Shown: positions 1 through 10,158, counted from the first letter of the stretch. The stretch is 64,000 nucleotides of DNA from Corythucha ciliata (GCA_038030265.1 CM075940.1:496001-560000), one strand, 5' to 3'. Program-made: numbers and translations. Notes: generated by a model not told the origin, from the sequence alone.

Positions 1-608
1 CAAGATCTGCGGGAGTTTGAGACACGACACCGCACAGAGGAAAACCCGGGAACAGCTGAGAAGACGGAATTCACCCTTTCAGGAGTGCGGCCACCACATA
101 GGAAGGCGCGAGCCTTTTTCATACTCTAGGTTTCGATCGTTCGTCGTCGCCTGCACCCTTCGTCGGACGCACCCCCGACGTCTGGTAGTCGTTTTCCGTC
201 GGGTGGGTTCTTTTCAGACGTACCCCATCGATCGTCGCTCGTTCGCCTCCTCTGCGTACCTCCCTCCTCGTGGGGACGTCTTCTCAGTGACGTTTCGACT
301 CTGTTGCTGGTGGACTCCTCCGGCTGGCGTACGTGAGTCCGGTTACGTGTCGATTTCCGTCGTCGTTTAATATCGCGGTCCGTCCGTGGGGCATTCATCC
401 CGTAACTCTAACCTGTCATCCAGTTTCCTTCAAACCCCCCCGCTCCCACACCAAACGTAAAAGGAACCCTCTGTTCGGTCATAAAACCCTTCGCGTAATA
501 TCTTTGTTTTTAAAATTCTTTTGTACGAATCACTAGTTATACCTTTCATTTGCACGATTGCCATATATCCGCACTTGTTGCGTTGTTCTTTTCTTCTTTG
601 TACCCGGG
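1..608. other. Left edge, probable LTR or UTR of Gypsy element 0
   Basis: No recognisable protein domain. From base 1 a plus-strand frame stays open for 41 codons, to a TAG near 126, and is basic and Pro-rich at its end, as the tail of a Gypsy pol ORF can be; this is only a guess. The rest is unusually rich in CG dinucleotides (roughly 120-370) and then AT-rich. Because 609-707 recurs at 2275-2373, part of this stretch is probably LTR of the element that follows. Confidence 0.25.
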
Positions 609-707
609 AGGCTGTGCAAGCGCCAGTCGGATGCGCGCGCAACCCCGCGGAGGTGTTTCAAATCCTGTTTGATTTTGTTTTTGAATTATTTATTACATAG
701 TTAAAGT
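609..707 (+). repeat. 99-bp direct repeat, copy 1 (candidate LTR end of element 0)
   Basis: This sequence, beginning gaggctgtgcaagcgcc and ending ttacatagttaaag, recurs at 2275-2373 with only a few differences. The two copies bracket a protease-RT reading frame, so the simplest reading is the 3' part of an LTR. A TGGTGGCCC motif about 75 bp downstream (783-791) could be a primer-binding site, but this is not established. Confidence 0.45.
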
Positions 708-801
708 TATCCGTTGTGAGAATAAAATATTCAAAATTCTGGTAAAATACAGGAAGAAGGAGGAGAGAAAATTAACAATTGGTGGCCCATGGGGGGAACG
801 A

Positions 802-2367
802 TTGCATACATCCTACTCGTTGCAGCTTATGGTACCCGTGTCCGTCGCGATCGTGTGCGCGCCTAAGCATGACGAAGTTGGCATATACTCTTTCACGGAG
901 GAGAGTATGAAGGCTATTGCTACATGTCGCGAGCGGGGTTTCCATTTACATGATGAGTGCTCTCCACTGTTTGAGGAAGCGGCGCACATAAGAGTAGACC
1001 AAGGCTGCACGGTGGACGTGGTTGACATGAGAAAGGTACGGACATCCTTTCGCGAGTTCGTCGAGAAGGTGGTAAACAATAACAAGTCGGAGACGAACCT
1101 GCAAATTGCAAACCTCTTTGAAGATAGTGACTTGGTGAGTGAGGAGGAGGGTTTGATGGATGGGAGAGGGTGGAAATGTGGGTGTCCCATTATCAACATA
1201 ATGATAAACGGGGTGTCAACACAAGCTTTGATTGACACAGGGTCTCAAGTCACAGCAGTTAGTGAAGAAATCTTTAATAAACATCTAAAAAATTCAAGAA
1301 ATTGTGAAACACTCCCCGTTCAAGGAACGTGTATAAAAACAGCTGTGTCCAGAAAATCAACCCGCATAAAGTTACAAGTTCGAACCCCTCTACAAATTCG
1401 GTTACTCCAAACAACCTGTAATTTTCTAGTAGTGCCTAAATTAAATCATGATGTTATTGTGGGAGTAAATTTGTTACAAGAGTGGGCGGGGCAAATAGAT
1501 TTCAAATCAAAATTAAGTCATCTAACAATAAATTCGAAAAGCCTTCAGCTGTCTTTCAAACAGTATGAAGGGGAGGCCCCAACCATTCAGATCATTGGAC
1601 AAGAACAAAGTCACCGACAAGTTAAGGGGAAGGAGTCGAATGTAGGAGAAACATTTTATGAAACAGTAGAGCGAATTGGGCAAACGATTAAAGGGGTACC
1701 ACACGGCGTAAAGGACAGATTTTGTAACTTACTGCGTCAGAATAGGAAAATATTTAGTGAAGTTCCTGGGCTAATTCCTCACTATGAGCATAAAATAGAG
1801 TTGAAAGATACCCAGCCTTTCAAACTTTTTCAATATCTCATCAATGCGGCCGATCAGGCGGAGGTCGATGCTGAGATGGAGAGACTTTTGTCCCAAGGCA
1901 TAATTCAACCTTCTGACAGTCCTCATCTAAATCCGGCCCTAGTAGTGCGCAAGAATGCAGTTCGTTTCATACTAGATGCACGAACTTTGAATCAAAGAAT
2001 GCTGGAACAGCACGACATACCCCAAACGTTTGACCATATAATACAAAACGCTAATGGGACCACCCATATTTCGACCCTCGACCTCACCTCATCCTTTCAC
2101 CAAGTCAGCTTGCATCCGGATAGCCGGAAATACACGGCATTTCGCCACAGGGGCAAGGTCTTTGAGTACTGCAGGGTCGCTTTCGGACTTAGGACATCCA
2201 CAGCCGCTCTTGAGAAGGCCTTCCGTAGATTAATACCACATAGTTTAAGCCAAAACGTACAATGTTACGTCGATGAGGCCGTGCAAGCGCCAGTCGGATG
2301 CGCGCGCAACCCCGCGGTGGTGTTTCAAATCCTGTTTGATTTTTTCTTTGAATTATTTATTACATAG
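802..2367 (+). pseudogene. Truncated Gypsy-like protease-reverse transcriptase (element 0)
   Basis: An open frame of about 521 codons. The N-terminal ~130 residues match nothing I recognise and contain no zinc knuckle. Around residues 140-155 there is a retropepsin active site (LIDTGSQVTAVS), with VGVNLLQEW later as the usual second protease motif. Reverse transcriptase follows: FILDARTLNQ, LDLTSSFHQVSL, then the catalytic motif as YVDE instead of YVDD. Immediately after YVDE the frame enters the 99-bp repeat (from 2275), so RT thumb, RNase H and integrase are missing. This looks like an internal deletion joining pol to the downstream repeat. No ATG begins the frame in a convincing position. 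The element cannot be autonomous. Assignment to Ty3/Gypsy rests on motif order and spacing. Confidence 0.75.
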
Positions 2368-2373
2368 TTAAAG
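2275..2373 (+). repeat. 99-bp direct repeat, copy 2
   Basis: Second copy of 609-707. It starts inside the RT codons (gaggccgtgcaagcgcc), so the pol frame reads through it to a TAG at 2365. The short shared gaggc at the junction suggests a microhomology-mediated deletion. Confidence 0.45.
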
Positions 2374-2737
2374 GGGTCGGGGTGGGGGGGCAAGTACACG
2401 TGTACTTGTTTGTTGTCCTGTGGTGACCTATACACGTCACTGGGGGAAGAGACACTTTGAAAATTCCAATGCACTATCTGGCAACACCGCAATGGAAACT
2501 TTTACAAGTTTTTAGACTCTTATATTTAATTTTGAAACAATGTATTCCCTATGGGGGGAACTTTAAAAATTAATAAGTCCGGAACGGCTCGGTCGATTTT
2601 AAAAATTTTGTATACAAAAGTTTCGTCTCTGTGAGTATTATTTTTTGAAACAATAAAAAATGAAAGTCACTCACCCGTTGACTCAGAAAGGGCGGGACCT
2701 TCTGAGAGCCAGGGGGGTAGTCCGAAAATTCTGAGGT
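2374..2737. other. No gene seen
   Basis: Begins with a G-rich stretch and then AT-rich sequence with short poly-purine runs. I see no ORF, tRNA or terminal inverted repeat here. It probably contains the 5' end of hAT-1, whose terminus I could not locate. Confidence 0.3.
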
Positions 2738-2907
2738 TTGGCAGGAGGCTTCCTCCCTATTAGAGGACTCTGCCTGCCAAAAATCACACGGTTTCGCGGC
2801 GAAAAACCCGACACTTTGTTACACTATCCTGGAGAGCTCACGGAGCGCGACGCTTACTCATCCGAGGTTGGAGAACGACTGTGCAAGCATTGCCAACCTT
2901 TTAGTAT
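2738..2907 (+). pseudogene. hAT-1 transposase, upstream part (split by Gypsy-1)
   Basis: Plus-strand frame ending with the residues QPFS at the Gypsy-1 insertion point. It resumes at 8471 as MVDDEIIEFKEFIRMLNP. Together these give the QPF-S-x-V...F..F...LNP signature seen just before the catalytic core of ZBED-type hAT transposases. The N-terminal BED finger is not visible. The part before about 2850 is uncertain as coding sequence. Confidence 0.55.
2904..2907. repeat. Target-site duplication GTAT (left) of Gypsy-1
   Basis: GTAT precedes the 5' LTR and recurs at 8471-8474 directly after the 3' LTR. A 4-bp duplication is usual for Ty3/Gypsy integrases. Removing the element plus one GTAT restores the hAT reading frame across the site. 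Confidence 0.85.
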
Positions 2908-3127
2908 TGTAGGAAATAATTGAGAGGGGATAGGCTGGAGGGGGGAGAAGAGATGGCTCTCCAGTGAGCAAAGGGCCTGAACAGGCAGTTAAGGAGTAAA
3001 GGTGAAGGCGAACGGACGAAGTTGTAAAAGCGATCCAATAAATTCCCCAGTCTCTTTTGTTGAACAGTTTTCTTCTATTTCTTTAAATTCCCCTCGGCCC
3101 CTACATATTTTTTTCTCGGCCCCTACA
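2908..3127 (+). repeat. 5' LTR of Gypsy-1
   Basis: 220 bp, TGTAGG...CCTACA. It contains AATAAA near 3037 as a candidate polyadenylation signal. A short internal duplication of ctcggcccctaca occurs near the 3' end and is also present in the 3' LTR, so it is part of the LTR. Confidence 0.93.
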
Positions 3128-3783
3128 TATTTTTCAGAAGTTGGGATTTACCGTAAATTCGCGGAGTTACTTTTTTTAATTTTCCTCTTTTATTCTCGGG
3201 ACTCTTGATTAACGGCTTGTGACCCTTGGCGTGTTGTACGGACTATTCATCGGGAACAACGGAAATTCACGTCACGGAGCTGACTTTTACTTTTATTTTC
3301 GTGCGGTTCGGTAGGAGGAAAGAAGATTTTCGCGATTTTAGTTATTTTATTTTCGTGCGTTTTAGTGCACGTTGAAGGGACCTTGGAGTGGAGGGGCAGT
3401 GGTGAGACAGAGTTAAGTTGAGAAGAAATTTTAGTCGAAGGTGAAGTGGGGAAGTTTTCGCCGTACCTGGAGAGAAACCAGAGCGACCCTTGGTCAACAC
3501 GAAAGAATTCTTTCACACACGTGTTTACGAGGAAGGAGGGGAAAAACATCTGGCTTTTCCGACCCATCGTCGTGGAGGGGGAACAAGGAGGAGCAAGAAG
3601 CTCGAAAGGAGGAAGGTATGTTATTTTGTTCTCTCGTCAATTTTATTGAGTTGCGGAGGGGCGGTCAGACGAATGTTTGGAGGCGGTTGGTGAACAGTCA
3701 TTATCAGTGATAACGGATAACGCGTATCATTTCCTTCTTGTTGACGGATAATTGGGGAAAACTTTTCGTGGAATTTTTTAAAT
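3128..3783 (+). other. Gypsy-1 leader between 5' LTR and gag
   Basis: Untranslated leader of the element. Short overlapping frames around 3441-3710 look like chance ORFs in purine-rich sequence. No tRNA-complementary primer-binding site could be assigned. Confidence 0.6.
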
Positions 3784-4269
3784 ATGACTGACGGAGGGAT
3801 GGTTTCGTCCAACGAGTTGGTGGCGGAAATGTTGAGGCAGAATGCCGATCTCATAGCGAGCCTTAAACAAGCAATTCGGCCCAATGAAGTTCCTGAGCAG
3901 GGGGCGGGAAGTAGTCGGTCACCGATGATCGTAATCCCCGATCTGAACACGGCGATTCCAAAATTCACGGGACGCGAAGAGGCTCATGTCGCGAATGCCT
4001 GGATAAAATCGGTGGAGGGTCTCGCGAACGTTCACGGGTGGACGGAGCAGTTAAAATTGGAATTGGTTAGAAGTCGCTTGGACGGCCCGGCGAGTGACTG
4101 GTTAGTGGGGCGTTCCATTACAAATTGGTCCGAGTTTATTAGACAGTTTCAAAGAACTTACTGTCCAGGTGGGACAGCGGGCATTGATGTCATGAAAAAG
4201 ACTCTGGCAAGGACCCAAGGTCGAGACGAGTGTACTGAGGATTACTTCCAATCAAAACTCCGAATGTGA
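3784..4269 (+). CDS. gag: Gypsy-1 Gag, N-terminal part before an in-frame TGA
   Basis: Starts at the ATG at 3784 (MTDGGMVSSNELVAEML). About 160 residues with a Gag capsid-type sequence: IPKFTGREEAHVANAWIKSV, then LDGPASDWLVG and FIRQFQRTYCP, typical of arthropod Gypsy Gag. The frame stops at TGA 4267-4269 but continues in the same frame (RTLKLPFDQT...) into 4303-8079. The stop falls inside the capsid region, upstream of the zinc knuckles, so a nonsense mutation is more likely than programmed gag-pol readthrough. Read across the stop, gag-pol is about 1,430 residues. Confidence 0.85.
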   Translation: MTDGGMVSSNELVAEMLRQNADLIASLKQAIRPNEVPEQGAGSSRSPMIVIPDLNTAIPKFTGREEAHVANAWIKSVEGLANVHGWTEQLKLELVRSRLDGPASDWLVGRSITNWSEFIRQFQRTYCPGGTAGIDVMKKTLARTQGRDECTEDYFQSKLRM

Positions 4270-4302
4270 CGTACGCTTAAACTCCCGTTCGACCAAACGC
4301 GA

Positions 4303-7300
4303 ATGTTAATTATCGAGGGGCTGTGGTCCAGAGATTTGGCGAACCATTTGTTGGGTGTGACTCACGAGGACGAGGACGGATTGCGCGATTCAATCGTTAC
4401 CTACGAAGCCATTACTAGCGCGAGAACCCAACGTATCCGGACGGAGGGTGAGCATTCGAGCCGACTTAATAGAAGTTTTCCTTCTGTAAACCGAAATCGA
4501 GGAGCCGCTTTGAAGGGGAGTGCGTATCGTGCCAGTGGCACCGGTCGTGAAGAGCGCGGTGGTTCACCGAGCGAGGGGGTGCGATGTTACGTTTGCCAGC
4601 GAGTGGGTCATATTTCTCGGGATTGCCCGGACAAGAAAAGGGTGAGGTGTTATAAGTGTGGTAAGGAGGGCCATATAGCTAGAAATTGCTCTGTGCCGGC
4701 GACGCCTGCCAATGTGATGAGTGTGGAGAAAGTCGAAAAGAAAGTTACCTCGCAGGATTTCGCGCTTGGAGAGCGAACCTCGGGCGCGGGATACATAAAA
4801 GACGTTGTCGTGGGCGGACGACCGCAAGTTTTGCAGGGACAGATTGATTGCGGCAGTGAAGTGTGCACTTTGAGGGCTTCCGCGGCTATTCGTTTGAGTT
4901 TACACGTGCGACCGTGTCAAAAAGAACTATTAGCTTTCGGCGCGACACCGGTAAAGACTTTGGGAGTCGTGACGGACGACGTGTCGATTGACGGTGTTAG
5001 GGCCACGGTGAACATGTATGTTGTTACGGATTTGGCACAGGTCTATGACATGCTGATTGGGCGAAGTTGGACGGACCAGCGGCATATATCCTTCGAAAAG
5101 AAAGGAAATACCTTGACCTTTCGGCTTGATGACGCCGAGGATGATACCATGCCAGCTAGGGTTAATTTACTTTCTGTCATGGATAAGTCCACAAAACCCG
5201 TAGAAATGGAAGATTTGCGACTGGGACCGAAGGTGTCAAAGGAGCAAGCGGAACAACTACGTAAGTTAATCAATAAATATAGAAATGCTGTTGCTTTAAA
5301 CCCCACAGAACTTGGCTGTACCAATGTGATCGAGGCGGATATCGAAGAAATACCTGGAAGTCGTCCTGTGGTGAGCAAACCCTACCGCACAAACGCATGT
5401 GAAAGAGAAAAAATCCGACAGATCGTCGAAGAATGGCGGAAGAGTGGCCTGGTCAGAGACACAACCTCGCCGTACGCCAGTCCAGTTTTGCTTGTTGACA
5501 AGGCAAATGGCGAAAAACGTCTTTGCGTAGATTACAGGCGGTTGAATTTGCAAACGGTAAGAGAGCCTTTCCCTATTCCACTAATTGACGACATTCTCGA
5601 GCAGTTAGCAGGTGCCAAGATTTTTGCCGTACTGGATTTGGCCCAAGGCTATTTGCAGGTGCCGTTGCGCGAAGACGCCATGGCGAAGACAGCATTTGTG
5701 ACGCCCGACGAAACTGGCGAGTTTACTCGACTCATGTTTGGCTTGGCCAACGGACCGGCGATTTTCTCTCGATTAATGACTAAAGTGTTGGGACCGTTGC
5801 GTAATCGGTGTGTATTTTCCTATCTGGACGATGTTCTAGTACCCGCACAGGACTGGAGTGAGTTAATGAATAGACTGGAGTTGGTTTTAATCGCCCTGGT
5901 GCGTGCAAGGTTGACAGTAAACTTAAAAAAGTGTCAGTTTGGAAACACAGTAATCGAGTTTTTGGGCTACGAACTTGGAGAGGGAAAGATGGAGCCGGGA
6001 AAACGAAAGATATTGGCTATCACTAATTTTCCAGAGCCGACAAATTTACAGGAAATCCGAAGATTTATTGGTTTGACAAGTTATTTCCGAAGATTTGTTC
6101 CTAGGTTTGCTGAGAGAGCGGAACCACTGACCTCTTGCTTGAGGCGTACAAATGGGTTCAACTGGGGAGAGGACCAACGACGCTCGTTTCGAGATCTGAG
6201 AGCGGCTTTGACGGAGGAGCCTGTCTTGCAGATGTACGACCCGAAGGCGAGGACGGAAGTCCACACTGATGCATCGTCGCTGGGATTGGCTGGGATTCTC
6301 CTGCAGGAAGGGACCGATAGGAAGCTACATCCGGTCTATTACGTCAGCAAACGTCTAAACGAAGCTGAGAGCAAGTATCATTCGAGTAAGACGGAATTAA
6401 TGGCTGTAGTCTGGGTGCTACAAAGACTTAGACAATTTTTGTTGGGTATCAAGTTCGAAGTTTTCACTGACTGTCAGGCGATAGCCTACTTGCATGTCTT
6501 TAAAACAAAAAATCCACAGGTGGCAAGGTGGGGGCAAGTTTTGGCAGAGTTCGACGTCTCCATCAGATATAGAGAGGGCAAAAAGATGGGACACGTGGAC
6601 GCACTGAGTAGGTGCCCAACGGAAGAGAGCATGCCGGATCAACCTGAGCTGACTCACCGAGTTTATTCCATCCTTAGTAGAGAGGAGGAAGTTCGAATTT
6701 TTCAGCACAGAGACGAAACAGTCCGACTCAAGGCGGAGATATTGGAAAAACCGGTCGAAGAGAGGACCCCAATTCAAGTAAACTTAAGTAAAGACTACTG
6801 CTTGTCTAACGGACTGTTGTTTCGAAACCTTTCGGGAAAGAAACTTTTTGTCGTCCCCGCGGAGTGGCGCAAAAGCATCGTCGTTCGATTCCACGATGCC
6901 TCTGGCCACCGTTCAGCCGAGAAGACGGTGCAGAAAATAATGGAGCACTATTGGTTCCCTAGAATGCGGCGTTATGTGAAGCGACACATAAGCCTGTGTT
7001 TGGACTGCATTCTTATGAAACCCAAGAGCGGCAAGCAACAAGGGATGCTGAATCCGATTCCACCGGGCGAACACCCATTCGCCACGGTTCACGCTGACTT
7101 TATTGGCCCGTTTTTAGCGACGCCCAGGAACAATAAATACGCTTTAATATTTGTTGACAATCTCACTAGGTTTGTTCGTATTTTTCCAGTGGTGGCCCCA
7201 ACAACCACCGAGGCTGTGCGCTGCTTGAAAGAGGTGATTGCCGTGCACGGGGTGCCGCGTCGACTCATTACCGACCGTGGGACGGCCTTTACCAGCCATC

Positions 7301-8079
7301 AATTTGGCGCCTATTGCGAAGAGACCGGCATCCAACATATTCTGACGAGTTCACGGCGACCGCAGGCCAACGGGATGGTGGAGCGTATAAATCGGTCATT
7401 TGTGCCGATGATGGTATCGAGGCTACAAGACCCAAACGACACCGACTGGGATCAACACGTGACGGAGGTCAGCGTAGATATGAACGACACAGTGAATAGA
7501 AGCACCGGGTATACGCCATTTCGTTTACTTTATGGCTACCAAGGCAGACACCGAGACGCAACTTTACGCCAAGTGACAGATTTTGGAGAGGAGCAACTTT
7601 ATCAGTCACCGTCTGCACTGCAAGAGGAGGCCCGCCGAAAAATGCATGATAGTCAGAGAGAGGCAAGCCTGTACTACGACCGAAAACGAGCTCTTCACCC
7701 GCGTTATCAAGAGGGCGAGATCGTTTTTATGCGATTGACACCGCAGAGCACCGGAGATGGACTGGGATCGCTGAAATGTCGACCCAAGTGGAGAGGTCCT
7801 TTAGTGATCTTTGAAGTATTGCCTGCAGATACGTACCGAGTAGCGGACTTGGACGGAAACAAATCACGGCTGTTCGCGACGACTGCTCACGCTAGTCAGC
7901 TACGTTCTATGGCTACTCGAGAAGACAAGGACGAAGAGGAGAAATCAGAATCCACTGAGAAGGGGCCGGAAGTGACAGGCGAGTCAGAAGACGCCTCCCA
8001 AACCCCCGACCCCGTTTCATCAGAAACTTGTACAAAGAGAAGAAGACGACCACCAGCGTGGCTAACGGACTATGAGTAA
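4303..8079 (+). CDS. pol: Gypsy-1 Gag C-terminus fused to Pol (protease, RT, RNase H, integrase)
   Basis: A 1,258-residue frame. Two CCHC zinc knuckles sit near residues 93-106 (CYVCQRVGHISRDC) and 115-128 (CYKCGKEGHIARNC). The protease site at ~181 reads IDCGSEVCT, with DCGS replacing the usual DTGA/DSGA. RT has YASPVLLV, LCVDYRRLN, LDLAQGYLQV and the catalytic YLDDV near 506. RNase H starts near VHTDASS (~650) with KTELMAVVW and a VDALSR end. Integrase has the H-H-C-C region (ASGHRSAEKT...CLDCILMKP) and a DDE core at HADFIGP (~930), ITDRGTAF (~988) and NGMVERINR (~1023). The C-terminus ends RPPAWLTDYE. Gag and Pol share one frame, so no frameshift signal is needed. Apart from the upstream TGA and the odd protease residue it looks intact. 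Confidence 0.95.
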   Translation: MLIIEGLWSRDLANHLLGVTHEDEDGLRDSIVTYEAITSARTQRIRTEGEHSSRLNRSFPSVNRNRGAALKGSAYRASGTGREERGGSPSEGVRCYVCQRVGHISRDCPDKKRVRCYKCGKEGHIARNCSVPATPANVMSVEKVEKKVTSQDFALGERTSGAGYIKDVVVGGRPQVLQGQIDCGSEVCTLRASAAIRLSLHVRPCQKELLAFGATPVKTLGVVTDDVSIDGVRATVNMYVVTDLAQVYDMLIGRSWTDQRHISFEKKGNTLTFRLDDAEDDTMPARVNLLSVMDKSTKPVEMEDLRLGPKVSKEQAEQLRKLINKYRNAVALNPTELGCTNVIEADIEEIPGSRPVVSKPYRTNACEREKIRQIVEEWRKSGLVRDTTSPYASPVLLVDKANGEKRLCVDYRRLNLQTVREPFPIPLIDDILEQLAGAKIFAVLDLAQGYLQVPLREDAMAKTAFVTPDETGEFTRLMFGLANGPAIFSRLMTKVLGPLRNRCVFSYLDDVLVPAQDWSELMNRLELVLIALVRARLTVNLKKCQFGNTVIEFLGYELGEGKMEPGKRKILAITNFPEPTNLQEIRRFIGLTSYFRRFVPRFAERAEPLTSCLRRTNGFNWGEDQRRSFRDLRAALTEEPVLQMYDPKARTEVHTDASSLGLAGILLQEGTDRKLHPVYYVSKRLNEAESKYHSSKTELMAVVWVLQRLRQFLLGIKFEVFTDCQAIAYLHVFKTKNPQVARWGQVLAEFDVSIRYREGKKMGHVDALSRCPTEESMPDQPELTHRVYSILSREEEVRIFQHRDETVRLKAEILEKPVEERTPIQVNLSKDYCLSNGLLFRNLSGKKLFVVPAEWRKSIVVRFHDASGHRSAEKTVQKIMEHYWFPRMRRYVKRHISLCLDCILMKPKSGKQQGMLNPIPPGEHPFATVHADFIGPFLATPRNNKYALIFVDNLTRFVRIFPVVAPTTTEAVRCLKEVIAVHGVPRRLITDRGTAFTSHQFGAYCEETGIQHILTSSRRPQANGMVERINRSFVPMMVSRLQDPNDTDWDQHVTEVSVDMNDTVNRSTGYTPFRLLYGYQGRHRDATLRQVTDFGEEQLYQSPSALQEEARRKMHDSQREASLYYDRKRALHPRYQEGEIVFMRLTPQSTGDGLGSLKCRPKWRGPLVIFEVLPADTYRVADLDGNKSRLFATTAHASQLRSMATREDKDEEEKSESTEKGPEVTGESEDASQTPDPVSSETCTKRRRRPPAWLTDYE

Positions 8080-8249
8080 AGTGATGTTGAGTTTGTTTTG
8101 ACAAGAACTTTTGGTTTTGCTATTGTGTTATTGTTTGTTTTTTTTTTAAATTCGAGAAAAAAATTTTAAATTGTAAGTTCGCCTAACATTAATTTTGGGG
8201 TTGAAATGTTATTAAATTGAGGCCAATTTATATTTCAGGATGGCCGAAA
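8080..8249 (+). other. Gypsy-1 sequence between pol and 3' LTR
   Basis: AT-rich, with no ORF. A purine-rich tract adjacent to the LTR is not obvious; the last bases read ggatggccgaaa. Confidence 0.6.
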
Positions 8250-8470
8250 TGTAGGAAATAATTGAGAGGGGATAGGCTGGAGGGGGGTGAAGAGATGGCT
8301 CTCCAGTGAGCAAAGGGCCTGAACAGGCAGTTAAGGAGTAAAGGTGAAGGCGAACGGACGAAGTTGTAAAAGCGATCCAATAAATTCCCCAGTCTCTTTT
8401 GTTGAACAGTTTTCTTTTATTTCTTTAAATTCCCCTCGGCCCCTACATATTTTTTTTCTCGGCCCCTACA
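8250..8470 (+). repeat. 3' LTR of Gypsy-1
   Basis: 221 bp, TGTAGG...CCTACA, followed by the GTAT duplication at 8471-8474. It differs from the 5' LTR by an A/T and a C/T substitution and one extra T in a T run. Confidence 0.93.
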
Positions 8471-10158
8471 GTATGGTTGACGACGAAATTATTGAGTTCA
8501 AGGAGTTCATTCGTATGCTAAATCCAGGTATGTACTCCACAGTCCATATGAGTAGTCCATTTTGAGCCAAAAATTTATCTAATTTTCTCTGGTTTTGTCA
8601 GGATATACCATGCCTAGTCGAAAAACCCTTTCGAATTCTTTATTGAACAGCGTTTACGAAGGAACTTGCGATAGAGTTGTAAAAGAGCTAGCTGAGGTGG
8701 AGGCAGTAGCTCTTACTTCTGATGGATGGACGTCAATCAGTAATTCGGCCTTTTATTCATTAACGGTGCATTATTTGGACAGTTCTATGAAAATTAAGTC
8801 CAGTTTACTAGAGTGCTCAGAATTCCCCCCCGAGAGACACACAGGTTCATTTGCACAACAGTTTCAATTTGACTATTGAAACGAATCATAAATGTTTGAT
8901 TTTTCTCATTCAGGCGTGAAGATAGCGGAGTGGCTTGACACTAAGATAAAGAAATGGGGTCTGAAAGGAAAGGTTTGCGCCATCACTACTGACAACGCAG
9001 CCAATATAGTCAACGCTGTGAACATATTAAATTTGAAGCATGTTCCGTGCTACGCACATAGCCTCAATCTAGTACTCCAATCGGCAACCAGTTCAACAAT
9101 TAAGGAGACTGTTGAAAAAGTAAGGATGTTTTTCAAAAATAACCCAACTTCTCCCTCTAAACGCATGACTTATGCTCTACACCACAATTGTTTAAACTTT
9201 CGTTTCAGGTGAAGGCAATCGTGCAGCACTTCAAACAAAGTAGCCATGCGACGGCCAAGTTTATTGGCCGAGAGAACGTCAGAAATTAAAACAAGATGTC
9301 GCCACTCGGTGGAATTCGACACTCGAAATGCTCGACCGATTTTTAAAAAATAAGGATACCATTGTAGCGACAATGGCAATCCTTTCGTTGAACGTCGGCC
9401 AGGTGACTTCCATGTACTGGGAAATTATTGAGTCCCCCACCAAAGTATTATCTGTTTTACGACGTCACTGTTGAACTTAGTTCAGAAACTAATGTCACAT
9501 TATCCAAGACGAGCATATTGACTCGAATGATGAGGCACCACTGGGGGAAGTGCCAGGAAAATGTAATGCCTGACGAAACTTCACGTCTTTGCAAAGCTCT
9601 GCTTGCTGGCATGGACGAAAAACTGGGCAAGTATGACAAGAAGGATATCGTGGGTCACACAATTATTTTGGACCCTCGCTTCAAGAAACGTGGATTCATG
9701 AGTGACGCACATTACAACTCCGCAAGGGAAGACGTCATCTCAAAAGTACAGGCAGGATCCGAAGAATAGCACAACCTTCAGATGCACCGCCACAGGAGAA
9801 GAATGTCCCTTCAACGTCTGCTGGATCGTCAACCCTGTCTGCCTTGTGGGCGGAGTTCGTCGTTCCGCCCACGCCAAGAACCAAGGATGATCCCAAATCG
9901 ACAGCGATAGTTGAGATTGATAAGTATCTTTCGGAGCGGGCGATAGAGAGAACGTCAGATCCCCTACTTTGGTGGCAAGAAAGGAGATCTATATATCCAA
10001 ATTTGAGTTTCCTTGCAAAATGCCGGCTTTGCATTCCCGCCACTTCAGTTCCTAGTGAAAGGGTTTTCAGCAAAGCCGGCATGGTCATTAGTGAGAGGCG
10101 GAATCGGCTGTCGGCCAGTAAAGTAGATACAATTTTATTTTTAAATTCAAATTTGTAA
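8471..10158 (+). pseudogene. hAT-1 transposase (ZBED-like), downstream exons, frameshifted
   Basis: DNA transposase of the hAT superfamily (cut and paste). Four exon-like blocks join in frame: 8471-8527; 8602-8844 (YTMPSRKTLSN, LTSDGWTS); 8914-9119 (AEWLDTKIKKWGLKGK, ITTDNAANIVNAV, CYAHSLNLVLQ); and from 9209 (VKAIVQHFKQS). The introns at 8528-8601, 8845-8913 and 9120-9208 begin GT and end AG and keep the frame. Frameshifts occur near 9275 (before VATRWNSTLEML), near 9470 and near 9765. The last part, about 9840-10158, is the hAT C-terminal dimerisation domain (WWQERRSIYPNLSFLA, IPATSVPSERVFSKAG, ERRNRL) ending at a TAA. The Gypsy-1 insertion upstream also breaks the gene. Element termini were not found. 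Confidence 0.88.

Larger units (their letters stand above)
2908..8470 (+). mobile_element. Gypsy-1, near-complete Ty3/Gypsy LTR retrotransposon
   Basis: A 5,563-bp element with LTRs of 220 and 221 bp beginning TGTAGG and ending CCTACA, and a GTAT target duplication. The internal region carries one long gag-pol frame (3784-8079) with a single in-frame TGA. The LTRs differ by two substitutions and one base of a T run, so the insertion is recent. Order in pol is protease, RT, RNase H, integrase, which defines Ty3/Gypsy rather than Copia. It lies inside the older hAT-1 transposase gene. No clear primer-binding site directly follows the 5' LTR, and no clean polypurine tract precedes the 3' LTR. 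Confidence 0.95.

Noticed and set aside
1..400. Overlapping ORFs at 17-370 (+) and 126-398 (-) as genes
   Set aside because: The CG-rich sequence lacks stops on both strands; the translations are Arg/Ser/Pro-rich without a domain, and the region is likely LTR or UTR.
3441..3710. Three overlapping short ORFs in the Gypsy-1 leader
   Set aside because: Purine-rich leader open in several frames; no motif and no conserved start. Treated as untranslated.
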